Origin: Liolophura sinensis
Lineage: Eukaryota; Mollusca; Polyplacophora; Chitonida; Chitonidae
Reading direction: 5' to 3'
Length of the DNA: 64,000 nt
NCBI RefSeq assembly: GCF_032854445.1
Contig: NC_088302.1
Span: forward strand, 10,103,338-10,167,337
The position numbers were made by a program, and so were the translations under genes. Of this stretch, positions 62,480-64,000 are shown piece by piece. A model generated the notes under the pieces. That model saw only the letters and a program-made list of their open reading frames with translations, was not told the origin of the DNA and made no database searches. The number at the start of each line of letters is the position of its first letter. Positions within the stretch are counted from its first letter, which is position 1.

Positions 62480-62792
62480 TGTTGTCCCTTTGCATTGTTT
62501 TAATGTGTATGTTAAATGTGATGACAGCAGTTTGAGTAATTCTAGAACAATAACTAATAATAAATTGCAATTAACATCACTGCATGTTTTTTTACCTAAT
62601 TTTGCTTAAGCCGTTGTGCTAGGGGGCGTGTAAATTGCTACTGTTTATGGAACAGTTAGGATAAATCCCTAACTGAGGTAAATTGACAAGTGGCAGTATT
62701 TCTCGTGTTACGTGTGGCCAATTTGCCAGATATCACAGTGTCGTCGCAGTTCTGCCTTTACTCTCTATGCTATACGCCTTTAATTATATAGA
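62480..62792 (+). repeat. Interspersed repeat family B, near full length
   Basis: GTCCCTTTGCATTGTTTTAA, AAATGTGATGACAGCAG, GCAATTAACATCACTGCATG, GTGCTAGGGGGCGTGTAAAT, CCTAACTGAGGTAAATTGAC, GCCAGATATCACAGTGTCGT and ACTCTCTATGCTATACGCCT. Its start and end agree with the 59.4 kb copy. Confidence 0.7.
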
Positions 62793-62904
62793 TTAAAGAT
62801 ATGCTCAGATGAAACCATGTGATTACAACAACTGCAATGCGATTAAGGTCAACAGGGGTAAGTGGGGTACTAGAATCCACAACACATAACAAACATTACT
62901 CTTC

Positions 62905-63130
62905 AGACTGCAGCAAATTACTCTCGTGTTTCTTAAGTTATAGTGGAATGGACTATGTAAGTTGTTACTATTGCTGCCTTAGATGAACAGTTAGACTAAA
63001 CCCCTTCCTGAGGTAAACTGACACAAAGCCTAATTTCACCGGTTACACGTGACCGTTTGCCACTATCACACTGTCGTCACTGCTCGGAGTGAGCCCTGTA
63101 TGCTGTAGTTTTTTAAATTAATATAATTTT
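62905..63130 (+). repeat. Interspersed repeat family B, diverged 5' half
   Basis: GTTTCTTAAGTTATAGTGGA, GTAAGTTGTTACTATTGCTG, TCCTGAGGTAAACTGACACA, TCACCGGTTACACGTGACCG and TATCACACTGTCGTCACTGC in order. It ends at CTGTAGTTTTTTAAATTAAT. Confidence 0.65.
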
Positions 63131-64000
63131 ATACATGTTATGTTGTTTTATATTCCACTGCCTTGTATATATATCTGGTATGATTTCATAATCAACTGGC
63201 TGTTTGATTTCTCACATACCAAAACTGTATTTGTCTCTAAACAAACCTGAGGAAAGAACAACTTCTTCGGAACTTTATCCCCGCCATAAAATATAATGTT
63301 TATTTGTATAAGAAATGATTCCCTGTGTTTAGGCGGTCAATGAATGAATGAAAGGTGGAGAATAGTGTCTGGATCCACGCAGCTGCAAAGAGGAATATAT
63401 GGCAAACCGGTCGGATAATTCGCTACGCACGCGTCTCAGTCGGGTCAAGTCAAACACACCCCGCCAGTAAATACCTGTGTGGCATCTGAGGAAAACAGAC
63501 AAACTCACCAGGCAGTGGACTCTGCGCTTAGCTACGGTCACAGACTTTAGGTGATCACGGCCACACGTGTCACGGGGACAAACAAGAATCAGGGGATAAT
63601 AACGATTAGGGTCTTCTCTAATAACCTAGAGAACAGTGGCGAAAATCCGACACCACCGTGTTCCCTAATTACCAACCCACCTGCTCTCATAAACGCGCCG
63701 ATTATAGCGGTGTGTTACTCTGGGTTAACCCCGAGTCTTTTCTAGAACAATAAACAAGACTTAGACCTGCTATGGAGATGCAAGGAAACTACCTGTCTGA
63801 TACAAGAAGATCCTGTTATCGTCTGCGAATCTGAGTAGCAAATGTAACCGGACGTGTTGGTGATGTTTCCCACTTGTGTACACAGGGATAGGTTATTTTT
63901 TCCACTTGTAGTAGAGAACACCCGTGTACTGTCATCTCGGTGTTATTATAAATAAGGCTTTGTGTCCAAAGAATCGCCGGGAGTCTAGAATCTAGGTTAA

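Larger units (their letters stand above)
54741..64000. other. 5' flank of the GPCR gene, no supportable gene
   Basis: About 9 kb upstream of the receptor with only short open frames. It contains the 90-bp duplication at 55.3 kb, three family D copies, family B copies at 59.3-63.1 kb, a SINE-like copy at 62.2 kb and a 14-bp tandem repeat at 62.05 kb. Stretches 56.6-58.0, 60.0-61.9 and 63.2-64.0 kb show nothing I can name. Confidence 0.55.

Overview
This is a window of animal nuclear DNA, almost certainly from a mollusc or a close lophotrochozoan relative. It is gene-poor and rich in short interspersed repeats, has no bacterial-style operons, and carries one intron-split gene. The organism call rests mainly on many decayed copies of a SINE-like 3' module (GTATAAGTGAAATATTC followed by an ACGGCGTTAAACACCAATCA-like end and a TAAA-type tail) that I know from mollusc genomes. 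It is an inference, not a database result.

One gene can be reconstructed with confidence. It lies on the minus strand between 54149 (ATG) and 22211 (stop). Five coding exons (54149-53763, 30378-29997, 27711-27597, 22712-22594, 22356-22211) join with consistent phases and canonical GT/AG sites into a 382-residue class A (rhodopsin-like) G-protein-coupled receptor of the orexin / allatotropin receptor type. It has N-terminal glycosylation sequons, all seven membrane helices, the TM3-ECL2 cysteine pair, a CYLP motif in TM6, NPVIY in TM7 and an amphipathic helix 8. The pocket positions Q3.32, H7.39 and Y7.43 typical of orexin receptors are kept, but the usual DRY/DRW motif reads DRC. Intron 1 is very large (about 23.4 kb); the others are about 2.3 kb, 4.9 kb and 0.24 kb.

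Layout on the + strand axis: 1-22210 is the 3' flank, with no supportable exon, three copies of one interspersed repeat (family A), several SINE-like fragments and a 0.77 kb fold-back element at 8046-8816. 22211-30378 holds exons 5 to 2. 30379-53762 is intron 1, which carries many copies of a second repeat (family B), a CA-rich minisatellite at 39046-39603 and a 46-bp tandem array around 48.9-49.74 kb. 53763-54149 is exon 1. 54150-64000 is the 5' flank and presumed promoter side, with a 90-bp duplication containing POU-octamer-like sequence, three copies of a third repeat (family D), more family B copies and small tandem repeats.

I found no tRNA, rRNA, CRISPR, prophage or multi-gene system. 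The remaining open reading frames are short or lie in repeats and are not called as genes.
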